Positions 12,023 to 25,036 of a stretch of 64,000 nucleotides of DNA are shown here, piece after piece. The stretch's first letter is position 1; every line of letters starts with the position of its first letter. A program made the position numbers and the translations under genes. The notes beneath the pieces are model-generated. The model was given only the letters and a program-made list of their open reading frames with translations. It searched no databases and was not told the origin of the DNA. The DNA lies in NCBI GenBank assembly GCA_004802705.1, contig SGPL01000004.1:91201-155200 (forward strand), given 5' to 3'. This stretch comes from Bondarzewia mesenterica (taxonomy: Eukaryota > Basidiomycota > Agaricomycetes > Russulales > Bondarzewiaceae).

Positions 12023-13386
12023 ATGTCGACACATATCAGTATCTTGCCTGCCGGTACGTATTATTGCGAAAATATAGTTTCTACCACTGCTTACATTCAT
12101 CAGATGTATTGGACACAATATCCATGAAACTCAACGAGAATGAGAGCGCGTCGAGGACTCAGTTTTTACGTTTGCCGCACCCTCGAACAGGTATCTATTC
12201 TACCTCACATTCTGAGAGGGGATAAAATTGATGTTAAATCGCAGGCATTCCGTCGTTGTTCTTACCGTATCGCTCGTCAAAGACGGGCCGTGCGACACAG
12301 TGGGAAATCCTCGAGGTGCAGAGAGTATCGCCGCCTAATCCACGATCATGGTTCTTCTCAGACGACGAGGTGGTGGAAGGTAAGCCTTCATATTGTCTGG
12401 ACTCTGGCCTCATCAACTCATACCTCTCCTAGACGGAAAGCTGCTTGTCATGACACCTATCGACCCGTCTTTCATCTTGATACCCATATTACAAGCTAGC
12501 AAGCCGGTCCGACTATGTCCTTTGCTTAGAAACGTGAGAACTGACACTCAGTGCTATATAGCTGGACGGGTCGCTGGGCACTTTCCGACCAATAGATGAT
12601 ATTCTTGATGACGTTGCTCCCAGGCTCTCGCAGTTGTCCTCTTCAAGTGACCCTTCCTCCACTACTGTACCGAAGGATATCTTGTTCCTGTCTTCATTAG
12701 ACTGCATTGCAGGTGCAATGAGGCGTATCTGCGATGTCAAAGGTAATCCACTCCTTGTATCATATGAATGGACATCTCACGCGTCTCCAGACATAACACC
12801 TGAAATCACAGTGTACCGTTATTCAGAAGAAAAAGTGATGAAGTACTTGCACGCCAAAGTAGCGCGGTTGTCGAAATCAGAGGTATCCGAACTATCACGG
12901 ACAGTTGTGCGGAACCTAGCGAAAGACGATCTCATGGAGGATGGAAAAGAAATCCTATTAGAGCGTTCGTCGCGTTGGATCATTGCGTATCATAATTGAC
13001 CTGACACTTCTCAGTTGGCCGTGTCAAGGCAGCATGCGATCTCGTTTCGCAATTTATCTCCCGAGACACGTACAAAGCCCTGCTGGCAAACTACGAGTGC
13101 GTGTTCCTGTCTTGAAACCGCGTGCATATGAGGTGAACTTGCCGCTCACGCCGCCGGGTCATCTAGCTTCAGCGCGCTGGACGCGCACCTGAAAGCATTG
13201 CAGGATGAGGCAGCCGCACTTGCTTTAGCAAATGCTCCCATAGTCAAAGCGAAGAAGACAAATGCTGGTGGAGAAGATGAAAAGAAGAGAAAGGCGAAAG
13301 CCAAGGGCTCGCAGGGAGTGGAGAAGCTGAAAAAGACAAACGTAAACGGGATGGCGAAGATATCGTCTTTCTTTCAAAAGAAGTGA
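12023..13386 (+). CDS. rnaseh2b: Ribonuclease H2 subunit B
   Basis: This is a non-catalytic subunit of the heterotrimeric nuclear RNase H2, which removes single ribonucleotides and RNA:DNA hybrids from DNA. Eight exons join in frame: exon 1 is 12023-12053, then 12104-12190, 12245-12379, 12433-12506 and 12562-12742, followed by three more. The N-terminal half gives the triple-barrel region (FLRLPHPRTG, WFFSDDEVVEDGKLLVMTPIDPSFILIPIL). A VYRYSEEKVMKYLHAKVARL helical block and VGRVKAACDLVSQFIS-type helices follow. The C-terminus is lysine-rich and ends MAKISSFFQKK, like the PCNA-binding PIP box at the tail of animal RNASEH2B. Length and order fit the family. The divergent neighbour is a transporter. 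Confidence 0.87.
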
Positions 13387-14115
13387 TATATGTTCATAAT
13401 GAGGAGCAATCCAGGGAGTTGGAGAGCAGAGACATTCAGGTATGTCGAAGAGCCTTCTTGTTGACCATATGTAGAGTAGCCTTCGGTATATAGTTTGCTG
13501 TACGCCCAGGACATAACCTTTGGGAACGAGTATCGTGCATGGTTACCCTTTTGTCAGGTGCTGAACGTTGAACGTCCCCGTTGAACAGATGCCAAGTAGT
13601 GCCAAGTGCTGCATGCGGCTTTGAGCCGGACAATCAAGAGAATTTGCGATGAGATGAACCCCAATCATCATGAGCCGCTGTCGGCAGTTGCGGCCGCAAA
13701 GGTACGTCCATTTCGTGCTGGTGGTCCAATCAAACGCAGACCGGCTACTTTTTGGGCCAAGGATGTCGCAGGCACGGCAGGGCTCAGTGGACCTGGAATG
13801 CAAGCCCAACCATTTTTGAGCGAATGTGCGTTGAGATGTGTGAGCTAGATCACCCAGAAATACAAATAAATTTCTGGAAGAGACTGTCGAGAAAAAAAAT
13901 GGTCCAAGCAGGGCAGTGAACGAGGACAGGACGCGAAGATGTTGTGGAAATGTTGACAACGTTGACTGGGCAAGTGCGAAGTCCGGGGCCCCACAGAATT
14001 GAAATAACACGTGTAAAGCCGGGGTAGTGTTTGGGCGTATCTTCCCGAGGTTTAAATACGATTGAAAGGACAACTCAAACATTTCGTCTCGCTTTTTGTC
14101 TTCGCCGACCATAAA
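13387..14115. promoter_or_regulatory. Promoter region of the methylcitrate dehydratase gene
   Basis: A TTTAAATA element at 14051-14058 lies 58 nt before the ATG at 14116 and fits a TATA box. The repeated motif ACGTTGAACGT occurs at 13565-13575. A 189-codon minus-strand frame covers much of the region, but it has a composition unlike a real protein and no recognisable motif. Confidence 0.4.
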
Positions 14116-16222
14116 ATGTTGCGAGCCTCAGCCAGCCTTTCTCTCCGTAGTGCAACCAAGCCCGGTGCTGTAACTAACGTTCTTCCCCGCATCCGTTCGG
14201 CCGCAATCTCCTCATCAGCTGGTCTAATCAACAAATCTCCCCGTTCGGCCACTTCTTCTTTCCTTCCACCCACCATCTCAGCTGCGCGAACGATGTCTAC
14301 TCACTTTGGAGAGTCTGCTATCCGCCCGGAGCCGGATCAGGTTGTTCAGGACATTGCGGACTACGTCTTGAGCTACAAGATCGAGTCGGACGTTGCTTGG
14401 GAGACCGCGAGACTTTGCTTGATTGATACCATAGGGTGCGGCCTCGAAGGCTTGAGGTTCCCTGAGTGCAAGCGCTTGATTGGCCCCGTGGTTGAGGGCA
14501 CCATTGTTCCGAATGGTGCGTCCTCATCATTTTCTTTCTTTGCGCACGTCATCCACTCAACACCATTTTTTTAGGCACGAAGGTTCCTGGGACCAACTAC
14601 CAGCTTGACCCCATCCGCGGCGCATTCAACATCGGAACCATCATCCGTTGGCTTGATTTCAACGACTGCTTCTTGGCCGCAGAATGTCTGTAGATATTTC
14701 CAGAATCTTTTGCTCTTTTCACTCCTATTTACTTTGCTTGTTTGTTTAGGGGGCCACCCATCTGATAACTTGGGTGCTATCTTGGCTGTTGCTGATCACC
14801 TCGCACGGACCGGCCAGAAGGTCACCGTCAAGGATGTGCTTGAGGGCATGATCAAGGCCCACGAGATTCAAGGCTGCCTCGCGCTCCTCAACTCGTTCAA
14901 CCGTGTCGGTCTCGATCACGTCGTCCTCGTCAAGGTTGCCAGTACGGCTGTCGTCTCTAAGCTCCTGTATGTCTGCCTCGATAAACCTTACCCGTGAATT
15001 CAGCTGAACTTCGGATCAAGTGGTCTGAATCGCGATCAGACTATCGACGCTATCTCCCAGGCTTGGGCAGATGGCCAGTCGCTCCGCACCTACCGTCACG
15101 CGCCCAACACTGGCTCCCGCAAGTCTTGGGCAGCCGGCGACGCTTGCTCGCGGGCTGTCAACCTCGCCTACCTCGTCAAGAAGGGCGAGAAGGGCATGCC
15201 CTCCGTCCTCACCGCGAAGACATGGGGCTTCTATGATGTCCTGTTCAAGGCAAGTACCTACTATCCCTTTCGCCATCCAGCAATTTACTCACTTTTGGCA
15301 ATTCATCAGGGCAAGCCGTTCGAGTTCCAGCGCCCGTACGGCTCGTACGTGATGGAGAACGTCCTCTTCAAGATCTCGTATCCCGCCGAGTTCCACGCCC
15401 AGACTGCCGTTGAGGCTGCGCACACCATCCATGCCAAGCTGAAGGCGACGGGTAAGACCTCTGATGACATCAAGAGCGTCCGTATCCGCACCCAGGAGGC
15501 TGCCGTCCGCATCATCGACAAGCAGGGCCCTCTCGACAACTTCGCCGACCGCGAGTGAGCAGTCTATTCCCTGGTGCAAAGGGCGTGAAAAAACAAAACT
15601 GATTAACTTTTTTTGTCGATAGCCACGCGATCAGCTACATGGTTGCTTACCCTCTTATCTTTGGCGAGCTCACTTCCGAGAGCTAGTACGTCCCCCCCCC
15701 TGTACATGCTATCCCAGTTTCAACCGATGCTGATCATTCATCCGCTCCCCCTCCCCCCCTTTTCAACGAATTCAGCACTGACAAGTCCGCCTCGGACCCC
15801 CGCATCGACGCGCTCCGCTCCAAGACGTTCTGCGTCGAAGACAAGGCTTTCAGCGTCGACTACCATGACCCCGAAAAGCGCTCCATCGGCAACGCGCTCC
15901 TCGTCGAGCTCAACGATGGCACGGTCCTCGACGAGGTCTCTGTCGAGTACCCCGTTGGCCACAAGCGCCGCCGTGCCGAGGGCACTCCCCTCCTCTTCGC
16001 CAAGTTCCGCCGCCACATTGGCCACCACTTCGACGAGACTCACCAGAAGAAGTATGTCCCTTCCTATGATCCATGTTCTAGAGTCCCCACTTTTTTTCCC
16101 GCTCTGTCGTCTCGGAACCGGCTGACCTGTTGTTGTGTAGGATCCTTGATACCGTTTCTGACGCGAAGTCGCTCTGGCAGCTCGGCGCCGACAAATTCAC
16201 TGACCTTTTCGTCAAGGCCTAA
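14116..16222 (+). CDS. prpD: 2-methylcitrate dehydratase (MmgE/PrpD family), mitochondrial
   Basis: It dehydrates 2-methylcitrate to 2-methyl-cis-aconitate in the methylcitrate cycle, which detoxifies propionyl-CoA in mitochondria. The ATG at 14116 starts a presequence rich in Arg, Ser and Ala ([16 protein letters not shown]), and a second Met ([12 protein letters not shown]) begins the conserved core. Family blocks are in order: [96 protein letters not shown], [34 protein letters not shown] and the end FTDLFVKA. About six short introns interrupt it. The close relative cis-aconitate decarboxylase has the same fold, but the presequence and blocks fit PrpD better. Confidence 0.88.
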
Positions 16223-16717
16223 TTTGCTAACACACTTCGCACTTTCACTAGCTTCATGTAGTCTAAATGGCATTTTTTTTCCCTTTCTTCTTGTTCTGAG
16301 CGGATCACACAAGCCATACAATCAGGTCTCGGCATCATGCAGGGATGCAGAAGACCAAGATTAACGCAACGTGAATGTGTGCGAGAGTACATCCTATATT
16401 ACTATTAACTTAAGACGAAGAAATATCGGTTGTAGTTCCTGTGTGAATGTGGATGTGGTCGTGAATATGGATGTGAAATGCAGAATACGGTATCTTTTAT
16501 GCTCGAAGACGTGCAATACAAAAGAGGAGAAGAGGAGAACAGACCAAGATGCATGGAGGGGAGAGCAGGAGAATTACGCAGATCAGGGAAGACGAAAACG
16601 GGACAACAATAACACTAAGAATAAAAGAGACGAAACGATGAGAAGGCAAGGGGCAACTGTTCATCGACGTCAAGACTCAACGAACGGTTCCTACCGGCCT
16701 TACGCACTCCATATTGA
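16223..16717. other. Convergent 3' flanks
   Basis: This holds the 3' ends of the prpD gene and of the minus-strand gene ending at 16718. It is A/G-rich near 16510-16650 and I found no gene in it. Confidence 0.4.
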
Positions 16718-19624
16718 TCAAACATGTGTCTTGGCTAACGAGGAAGGTTCATTGAATGCTCTGCGTCCCCTCCCCCGCCCCCTCTTCCTTCCTATCCCAC
16801 CTCTACCTCCGTTCTCCTTTTGACTATCGCGGTTACCGTTCGACCGCTCCTCAACAGCTCTGAGCCCGACGCTCGAAATGACTGCACCAGATTGGGGCCT
16901 CACTCGCACCTCCTGAACATCACTGCCGTTCCGACTCAGAGTAGGTGGTGGCAGTTTAGTTTTGACTTGCAAGTGACGACCTCCAGGAGCGGGTTCGACA
17001 TACAGCTCTGCCTTTGGCATCTCAGCAGTAGCCTTGCTTGGCATCGTGAGTACAGCTTGCGGTTGATCCACGGTCCTCGCATATTGAAAAGACCCGGACC
17101 CAGTGCCAGAACGACGTTGCGACGAAGATGACCAATTCCGAGTGGGAACACCGACGGCGACTGTGTGATGCCTCGCCCTTAGCATGCCGGTGTCGTGCAT
17201 AGATGGCAGAGGAGGAGAAGGGGAGCGGCCGCGCACAGTCGAGTTGCCATCTTCCTCCGGAACCGCAGACAGACGACGTTGAATGAGCCGAGCCAGAGGA
17301 ATAGAACGCGGCTGCTGATACGAGAGGCTGCGGTGGTGGGTCTCGGGAGAAGTTGGAGAGATCGGAGCTTTGGCATAGTAAGGCTGATAGCGACGCGTGG
17401 GCTGCTCCTGAGAAACAGTGCGCGAGCGAGGCGTGTTAGGAGGTGGTCCAGGGCGCTGGGGCGAAGCAGTAGTAGAGTAGACAGCATCATGACCCCCGAG
17501 ATAGTTGACTAGAGTCTCAGAAGACGATACACTGGTAATGTTTCGGACGGCGGGCTGCAGCCTAGCGCTTGATTGAATCTGAGCAGGAGGAGCAAGAGAA
17601 GCAGAAATGTCCGCGCTGAGACCCATGCGTTCATATACTAGGCGACGTAGTTCATGAGATGCTTCGGCAGAGCTGAGCGGTTGGTTTGAGAGAGCGGCGA
17701 CAGAGCGTCCATTGACATGAGAGCTTGCCCAATTGGGAGATAGCAGGGTATCTTCGTACGGAGAGAAATCTGAAGACCAAAGTGGAGACGAAGAGTTTGG
17801 CGGGGTAGGTAGTAAGCTCCCTTGTTGCCGGTGCAGTTGTTGCTGACGGTATTGTTGAGCAATCTCCATGGCAGATAGACGTTGAGAAGAGAAAGGCGGA
17901 GGAGACCGAGGCTTGATCAGAATCTGAGGAAGCGCGGAACCGAGAGCAGGATGAGATGAGACCCTCATAGTAGGAACAGATCGCAGATGGTCGACAGAGT
18001 TATTCACATGAGAGGCATTGGATTTCGGCAGAGTGTGTTGAGCCCTTGCGAATCCAGAGTAATCCTCGAGAACAGACAGTCGTCGATTGGACTGCAAATC
18101 TTCACGTACATTTTGCATGCGCAAGGCATCGTTCAAAGTGAGGCCTGCGAGATTCTCCAGCGCGAGGTCATACCCAGTATCCCAAATGTTCCTGCTAGCT
18201 TGCTGCTCCTGAAGAAGGTTTTCCAATACAATGGCATCGTCATAATCACTGCGAGGATACTGAGCGTCGATGTATTCCACCCGCGGCTTGCGCGAACGAA
18301 TATCCAATTCATTTGACCTAGAGTCCACTTGCGAATGGAGAGGAGGCTGCGACTGCAATAGGTGACTTGGTTCTTGTTCGTATGAAGCTCTTTGAAGTCT
18401 GGGTGGGAGAGATATATGCTGAGGGTGTGGAGGCCGTTGTTCCCTCACATATTGTGCATTTGAGGGGTTGGAAGGGGAATGGGGGGGGTGATTGACCACC
18501 TTCACCGAGACCCCAGATCATGCGAGGGAGATTATCCGGTTCTTCAATGATCGTGCCTTCAGCCCCGCTAAAGATTGGCACATCAGACAGGAAGTAAAGT
18601 CGCAAGAAATGAAACACACGAAGGGCAGCGAGCATACGGCAAGGAAAGTGGTCCGTGGAGAGCAGGAATAGGCCTTGGAGGTGATTTCGCCCAAGTGATC
18701 CATCCTGGAAGTGCAATGATCTTTAACACAGACATGATTATACGTAAATCAAGGCATACCCTCGTCGTCGTACTGCGTATTCTGCAGCGGTGACTCGGGC
18801 TCTCGTTCTTCTATATTCTTGCTTGAACGCAAAAAAGCTTCAGAGAGTTCGCCATTGTTCTCAATGATGACAACAGAATCTGGAGAGGACGACGGGGAAG
18901 GTGTATGAGGTATGCCTTGTCCGAATCGAGGAAGATAGATACCAGATCGGTCATCGTCTCCAGACGAAATAAGAGAGTCCCCACTGTACATAGAGCTGTT
19001 GACGCCGTCGGTGGACATGCTTGCATCAAGAAGATAACCACTAGATGGCCGCTGCTCTGGCATCGACACAATTCGGACCGAGGTGGACTTGAGCTCCATC
19101 TTAGCTGAAAACAAGGGATCCGTTTCAGGGAGCGATACTATCCTTCCCATCTCATTCTGACTTTGAGATGGCCGATTTCTCGGGAGATGTGGTTTCAGCG
19201 TGCGCTGAGTCGTGACTCCAAGGGAAGGAGGAGAGCTGTGGGACAAAGAGTGACTATATGCGTTGGAAAATTGAGAAGGAGATGCAGAGAAAGACATTTC
19301 TGAGGATTCGTTGCACACAGCAGAGGTGATATCACGAAAAGGAGAGTGGAGAAGCCCAGCTTTAGATTCAGTAGCGGTTACGAGCCTCGATGGAGTCGCC
19401 GTCTGGATAGCTCGATCGACATACTCCTTGGTAGATACCGTATAGTTCTCCGAAGACATGGTAGTAAAGGCAGGTTGGCGGGGACTAAAATTCCCAGACA
19501 CTAGACGAGGGACAGTGCGAGAGCCGCGGCGGGGAGCTTGAGGCCTGTTGGTGGAAGGAGACAGAAGATCCCAAACCGAAACAAACAGTTGGCAAACACT
19601 TTTGTAGACTCGCGACGAGGTCAT
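16718..19624 (-). CDS. Long disordered protein of unknown function, apparent frame break in a poly-C run
   Basis: Role unknown. The first exon (ATG at 19624, or the inner ATG at 19459 giving MSSENYTVSTKEYVDR) is Ser/Pro-rich and ends YDDEG. Across an intron at about 18770-18715 it continues WITWAKSPPRPIPALHGP. A second intron, about 18630-18580, joins YARCPS to GAEGTIIEEPDNLPRMIWGL, which looks like the most conserved block. That frame then reads GEGGQSPP and must shift by one base inside an 8-C run (18481-18488) to enter the 595-codon last frame. The last frame holds an acidic helix (DYDDAIVLENLLQEQQASRN), LALENLAGLTLNDALRMQNV, and long Ser/Pro/Arg stretches to the stop at 16718. It is either a sequencing indel, an unseen intron or a broken gene. 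Confidence 0.6.
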
Positions 19625-19810
19625 GTGCACTCACGCGGCGCTAAGCGTGACTGCTTCTCTGTGTCGGACAGGAGGATCCTGAGGCACGAACGTTGACGAT
19701 CGCTGGCTACTCTGCCCCCGGGAGACTATATTCTGTCACACTTACGCAGACTTGGGCTTGACTCGCGCTTGTTTTTTTTTTTTGGCTGGCATTCAGAACA
19801 CTCGCTGAAC

Positions 19811-21302
19811 ATGAACGCAGGACAGAGCTATTCTTATGAATCACAATTTGGACCGCCGTCAGAACTCATCCACGTCGGAAGTTTCATACAATCTGCTCTT
19901 GAAACCAATACATCCGATTCAATTGACGTGTTCTCCGTTTCTCCCCACCGCGTCCGGGGAGAAGCAACGTTTTCTGATCTCTCGAAGGAGCGAAGAAGCG
20001 CGATAGAAGCTGAATGTAGGTATGTATGCCCGTTCTTACACTGGGACAGTTGGATTCAAGCGATTTTTTTTAGCATTGATGGGTTGAAGACTTCGCTAGA
20101 CGATGCCCTCAAGGACCCGCGCCTCTCTGCATATGCTAGAAGAAGCCATGATGCAACCATCGGCACTATTTTCGAGAATGCCGAGGCTAATTTGTCGAAC
20201 CGCAGAAAACGAAAGAGGGCAGATCTAGGATTTCCTGAAGACGTTCCGGAGTTGACTGCTTTCAAAACTAGCCTTGACAACATCCACCTTCAAAGCTGGC
20301 CGTGAGTACGATACCTTCATTGAATTTCTATGTACCGACCGTGTTGAAGCTTGATGCAGGACGCAGCATTGTTCATCAGAGGTCCTAAAAATTATGATTT
20401 GAACGCTCTTCTACAAGTGGTCAGTTCTATGCTTTATCAACCCGATTTTAATTTTTTCAAGCAAGTTGTAGAAAAGAGGGAAAGACGGCATTCCCGCTCC
20501 CACCCACTCCGCAATTCTCACTATCAGTGTCCATAGCCGCATACCGTGGTCGCACAACTTCATCACACGATTTTCACAACATGCGCTCCTATCTTCTCAA
20601 AGTCTTGGTGACCTTTATGAAACCATACCTTGCTCCTCCAACGAGTTTCCTCAGGAATGTACTGAGGATGGTAGACTGACGGGATATGAAGCGAATGCAG
20701 AGACGCCGCCGCCATCGAGCGGGTGCGTGATTTGCATCGAAGGGACGGCTCATGGCGATGGATTGAACGAGGTAGATTACGCGGAGTATGTCATCACCCT
20801 GTTTTTTTTTTTTATACCTGCACCGACTAACTTCTGTCTAAAAATTCTCAGCAAATTGATTGCAAGACTATCTGGCAAAGTGACCCTCATGAATGGTTCA
20901 AAAATACACAACACGCCTTTGTCTTCGCTTTCATTGCGGCTTCACGAGCCGTACTGGCTCATACATGAAGGCGACTGTGAGCATTTTATCGTGTTCGAAC
21001 AGATCCGGTACGTGGAGCGCCGTACAAATTGCCATCTGGACTAATTGGATCATAGACTTTTACATCCCGACGATCCTCCTGCGGGTTATCCCCTCGCGCT
21101 TCAGATAACACCGCCTCTTCTCAGCGTCTGCCGCGCATGCATGAAAGTCCCTGCCGTATATTCTATTGTAGGGGACATGCGACTCGGGGAGAGCCCGTCT
21201 GTTCTGTGTGCACCTTGTTGGAGAAATATGGGTGAACCGAACGGCCCAAACCCGGAGCGTGTTATGGTTATTCCACTACCAAAGCATGAACTGGGATGGT
21301 GA
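19811..21302 (+). CDS. snapc3: snRNA-activating protein complex subunit 3 (SNAP50 family)
   Basis: The family subunit binds the proximal sequence element and starts snRNA gene transcription in the nucleus. The ATG at 19811 (MNAGQSYSYESQ) begins the first of about six exons. The N-terminal part contains a basic patch (NRRKRKRADLG). The conserved half runs ISVHSRIPW, LLSSQSLGDLYETIPCSS, GCVICIEGTAHGDG, then SLRLHEPYWLIHEGDCEHFI and LHPDDPPAGYPL. The zinc-binding end has CRACMK and CAPCWRNMG (two CxxC knuckles). The HEPYW-x-H-x-GDCEH signature and both CxxC pairs are diagnostic of zf-SNAP50_C. It ends at TGA 21300-21302. Introns around 20020, 20300, 20430, 20790 and 21010 are plausible but not exact. 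Confidence 0.85.
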
Positions 21303-21863
21303 AATTTAAAACATGTCTGAGCGTAACCTGAAAGCTCATCTGTTCAGTTTCATCGGCTACGTTGACAAGACTGACATGTTTACTACATTAATGAACGCAG
21401 TTCCCATAGTACAGTAAATCGTCAACGGCAGATTGTCGATGAAACGACGACGGAATGATGTCCCTACCGACACTACGTACCGTACGCAGTCCAGGCGTTC
21501 TGAGGTGACACAGACTGCACCAAACAACGTGCAGTAAAAATTAATAGGTGTAAGAGAATGAACCTAGTGAAGTCGAGACATGGTTTCTACCAGCTAGAAC
21601 GACGGCTAACGGCACATGTGCGGTTGATGGTGACGTGCTGGAACCGGCTGGACGAGGCGAGAGGATGGCCGAACCTTTGCCGAACCTGCACCCAGTAAAT
21701 TGAATTACGTGATGAAAGTATCGCTTTCCCTCCCACCGACGTGGAACCACGCCAAATTATCCTCAGTCAGCCTCTTATAACCCTTGATTTACCATCCAAA
21801 CCTCCACGCTCCTTCCATACGACTCTCCAGCACAAGCACTTGTTTTTGTTCTAGCGTACGTCA
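21303..21863. promoter_or_regulatory. Upstream region of the ERO1 gene
   Basis: Holds the terminator of the SNAPC3-like gene and the ERO1 promoter. A CCTCTTATAAC stretch near 21770-21780, about 85-95 nt before the ATG, could act as a TATA element. No gene was found. Confidence 0.35.
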
Positions 21864-24123
21864 ATGCGAACTCATCTTCTGCCCAGCACCTTGCTGGCCC
21901 TCCTGCTCGACTGGACAGGTACCTACTCGCACTTTGTCCAAGCACAGACTTCGGATACATCATTTCTCTCGGACACACTTATCAGGAAGGATCAAGTGCA
22001 GAAGGTGCTGGAATATGAGCCTGCAGAGCAAGCAACCTGCGAAACCACCGTGAGCCCAATACTTCCGGAGCTGTTACCACCGTTTAAATTGATCGACCTT
22101 GCTCACTATCCCGCCATCCCGCCATAGCTAACAGGCCCAATAGAGACTACAATGTGCGATTTCGAGACTATAGAAAGTGTAAACGATGTCCTGTTCGATC
22201 GGCTACACGAACTCGTTCAGACACCGTTCTTCAAGTACTTCCGGGTGCGTATGCGGCAATCTCGACAGCATCTGACTACATTAATGCCTTTTCATTAGGT
22301 GGATCTATACAGAGAATGTCCGTTTTGGGAGGAGAATGTACTGTGCATGAGTAAAGACTGCAGCATCGTCACTGTTGATGAGGTTCGTCCTATTCATGGA
22401 TTACAGTGCGAAGTTCATGGCTACAACTCCAATGCAGGAACAGATACCAGAGAAGTGGAGGGCAGCTACTCTCAGCAAGCTGGAGGTGCCGCCAGAAGAC
22501 CAAGTAAGTCTCCATGCCTTGGCCGTTACTCCGTAAGCGTCTATTTACCTCTTGGTCTAGCGTGAATCTTTGCCTGGATGCTATTATCGAGACTCAGACT
22601 TTTGCTTCTTGGATGACATGACAGGTGGGTTCGTGTCTTTGACTGGACTTGTATAACAGATGTTAAATAGCACGGCAGAGGGCGATTATGTCGATCTCTC
22701 ACTGAACCCCGAACGCTTCACTGGTTATGCAGGAATATCAGCTCATCGTGTATGGAAAGCAATATACGAAGAAAACTGCTTCGGACAGTCCGAGCCTTCA
22801 CTCATGGATACCCCTTTGTCAGCCACTGTTCAGCTACCGGATACTCTATCTGAAGTACGTCGCGTCGATGATGAAGAAACCAATTCACAGTGTCTGGAGA
22901 AGAGAGTCTACTACAAGATCATTTCTGGTAAGTCCATTGTTTTTGCTGGAGTTCAGCTCAGTTCATCGCCGTGCTTGTAGGCCTTCATGCGTCGATTTCT
23001 ACACACATTTGTCAGGAACACTTGGACCATACGACAGGGGAATGGGTAAGTTGCATACGATCATACCATACTTCGATTTCTGTGGCTAATTTTCATTTAT
23101 AAAGACTCCTGATCTCCAATGCTTCGTCACACGTATAGCGTCTCACCCTGAGCGTCTCCAATACATCTACTTCAACACGGTCCTTCTCCTCCGCGCTGTA
23201 GCGCGCATTGGGCCATACCTGTCGGCCTACGACTACTGCTCATCCGGCACTCACGAAGAGGACGCCGCGACCCTGGGCACGTTGAAACAAGTCATTGACA
23301 TTGCACAAACGGTCGGTAAATTCGACGAGACCGTTCTGTTCAGAGGCGAAAATGCCAACGTGAGTGTCATTTGAATGTCACCCTAATCTCAGAAACGACA
23401 CCTACGCCCCAACGAATACAGGTTCTCAAAGAAGAGTTCAAGGAGCATTTCCGTAACGTCACTCGCATCATGGACTGCGTCAGCTGCGACAAGTGTCGTC
23501 TGTGGGGTAAAGTACAAACGTCAGGCCTTGGAACGGCATTGAAGATCCTATTCGAACTGGACGAAACAGCTTTAGAGTATGCCATCCAAATTTCTGACGT
23601 TGTGTATTGTACATGCATTGACCATCCATCGGCTTTACAGTCCTCGGACCAATGCCAATCTACTTCAACGGACAGAAGTGGTGGCGCTAATCAACACACT
23701 ACACCGGTTCACCGAAAGTCTGCACGCAGTGAACGAGTTCCGACGTATGTGGCGCGAGACCAACACCGCTGACTCTGAGAAACTCATTCGTGAGGCAGAA
23801 AAGACTGCGAATGCCTGGGTACGTGTTTTTTGACATCAATCAAAAATCACCTTGTTGGTATGTCGTACTTGGCATGTGAGCTAATCAACCTGGGATCATT
23901 TGCATAGCCGCGACCATCGCCACAGGTTGGCGAGGACGCACCCCCGGCAGGTAGTTTGATTGAGGAAATACAGAGACGACTGGGTCCGTTGATACAAGCG
24001 TGTCGGGACGGAACTTCCGGGTGTGTCGGTCTCGTGGTCGAGGCGTTCGAGCGCATTGCCACGACATTCAGTTCTCTTTTCAAGTTGTCCGGAAAGGATC
24101 AGGGCCTCAGGGCGGAGTTGTGA
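21864..24123 (+). CDS. ero1: Endoplasmic reticulum oxidoreductin 1
   Basis: FAD enzyme of the ER lumen that oxidises protein disulphide isomerase and passes electrons to oxygen, driving disulphide formation. The ATG at 21864 starts a signal peptide ([19 protein letters not shown]). Family blocks follow over about ten exons: [42 protein letters not shown] (shuttle cysteines), [66 protein letters not shown], and the active-site block [20 protein letters not shown] with its CxxCxxC. The tail ends [18 protein letters not shown] with TGA at 24121-24123. All key cysteines are present and I see no break. It stands alone, with no functional link to its neighbours. Confidence 0.92.
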
Positions 24124-25036
24124 CCAATGCGACCCGTTCAGATGGAGGGTGTGTACGTTATGCATTTGGATTATACATACTTATCGGTGCGTATTGTGTA
24201 CGAGAGTGATTGTGGGCCGTCATGGACTTACGCCGGCAACTCGTCTGGACATCGGAGTGACGTTGAGCGCAATCGCATTGTACTTTTGGGACGAACCGAC
24301 ATGAAGGAAGACAAGGAGAACAGAGCATTGGTAGATAATTATCGAGACGTCATGAAAAGGGAAACCCTTACTCATGCAACGGAGCGATATTGATAAAGAG
24401 GTATTAGGAAAGCCACAGCATGTGGGGTGCAAACAAGGGACGTGAACTTACGCGCGCCAAAGGAGCGCCAGGGACACTAATTTCGGTAGTGAAGTAGAGG
24501 GGATGGGATCGTCGGCCACCTGAATAATACAGTGATGGGCAAAGAAAGTTGCTGTTCTCACCAGAGCTGCTTTGCCTTGTGCAACGCTGGTCCTGAATTA
24601 GACTCATCTTCGCGTTTATCGCATTCTTTGAGATTCTTTGGCAGAAGAGAGGGAGAGGTAAAGGCACGTATGTGTCTATGGTACGACCGATGAGATCATA
24701 ACAAACAGAGATCGATTTTGGACAGATTGCATGATAGTTCGTCGGGCCTTCCAAGTCTGTCTGAAAAAGAGATAGTGGGGACACAGATAAGTCACCACCT
24801 CTAGTGTCGGGTAACCTGAAAGCCGATGAGAGTGAGTATTGGAATTCCTAAACTTCGAGAGTGGATCAACAAGGGTGATCAGAAGTTTTACATGCGCTGG
24901 ACGGATCAACACGGTTATTCAGGAAGTAAGCTCACATCTTGTGGGAGTTAATAAGTACCCTCGTTGAGAAGCATCCAAAGGTAAAGACAGGTCGGATATG
25001 CCGCAGGGATATCCAATAAAAACATGGAAGTCAAAG
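24124..25036. other. Gap between ERO1 and the MITE
   Basis: The longest frame is 126 codons on the minus strand (24404-24784, start MSPLSLFQ). It has no recognisable motif and an odd composition. I see no gene, though a decayed element cannot be ruled out. Confidence 0.35.

Noticed and set aside
13543..14112. 189-codon minus-strand frame upstream of prpD
   Set aside because: It overlaps the probable promoter and TATA box, has no recognisable motif and ends in the prpD 5' region.
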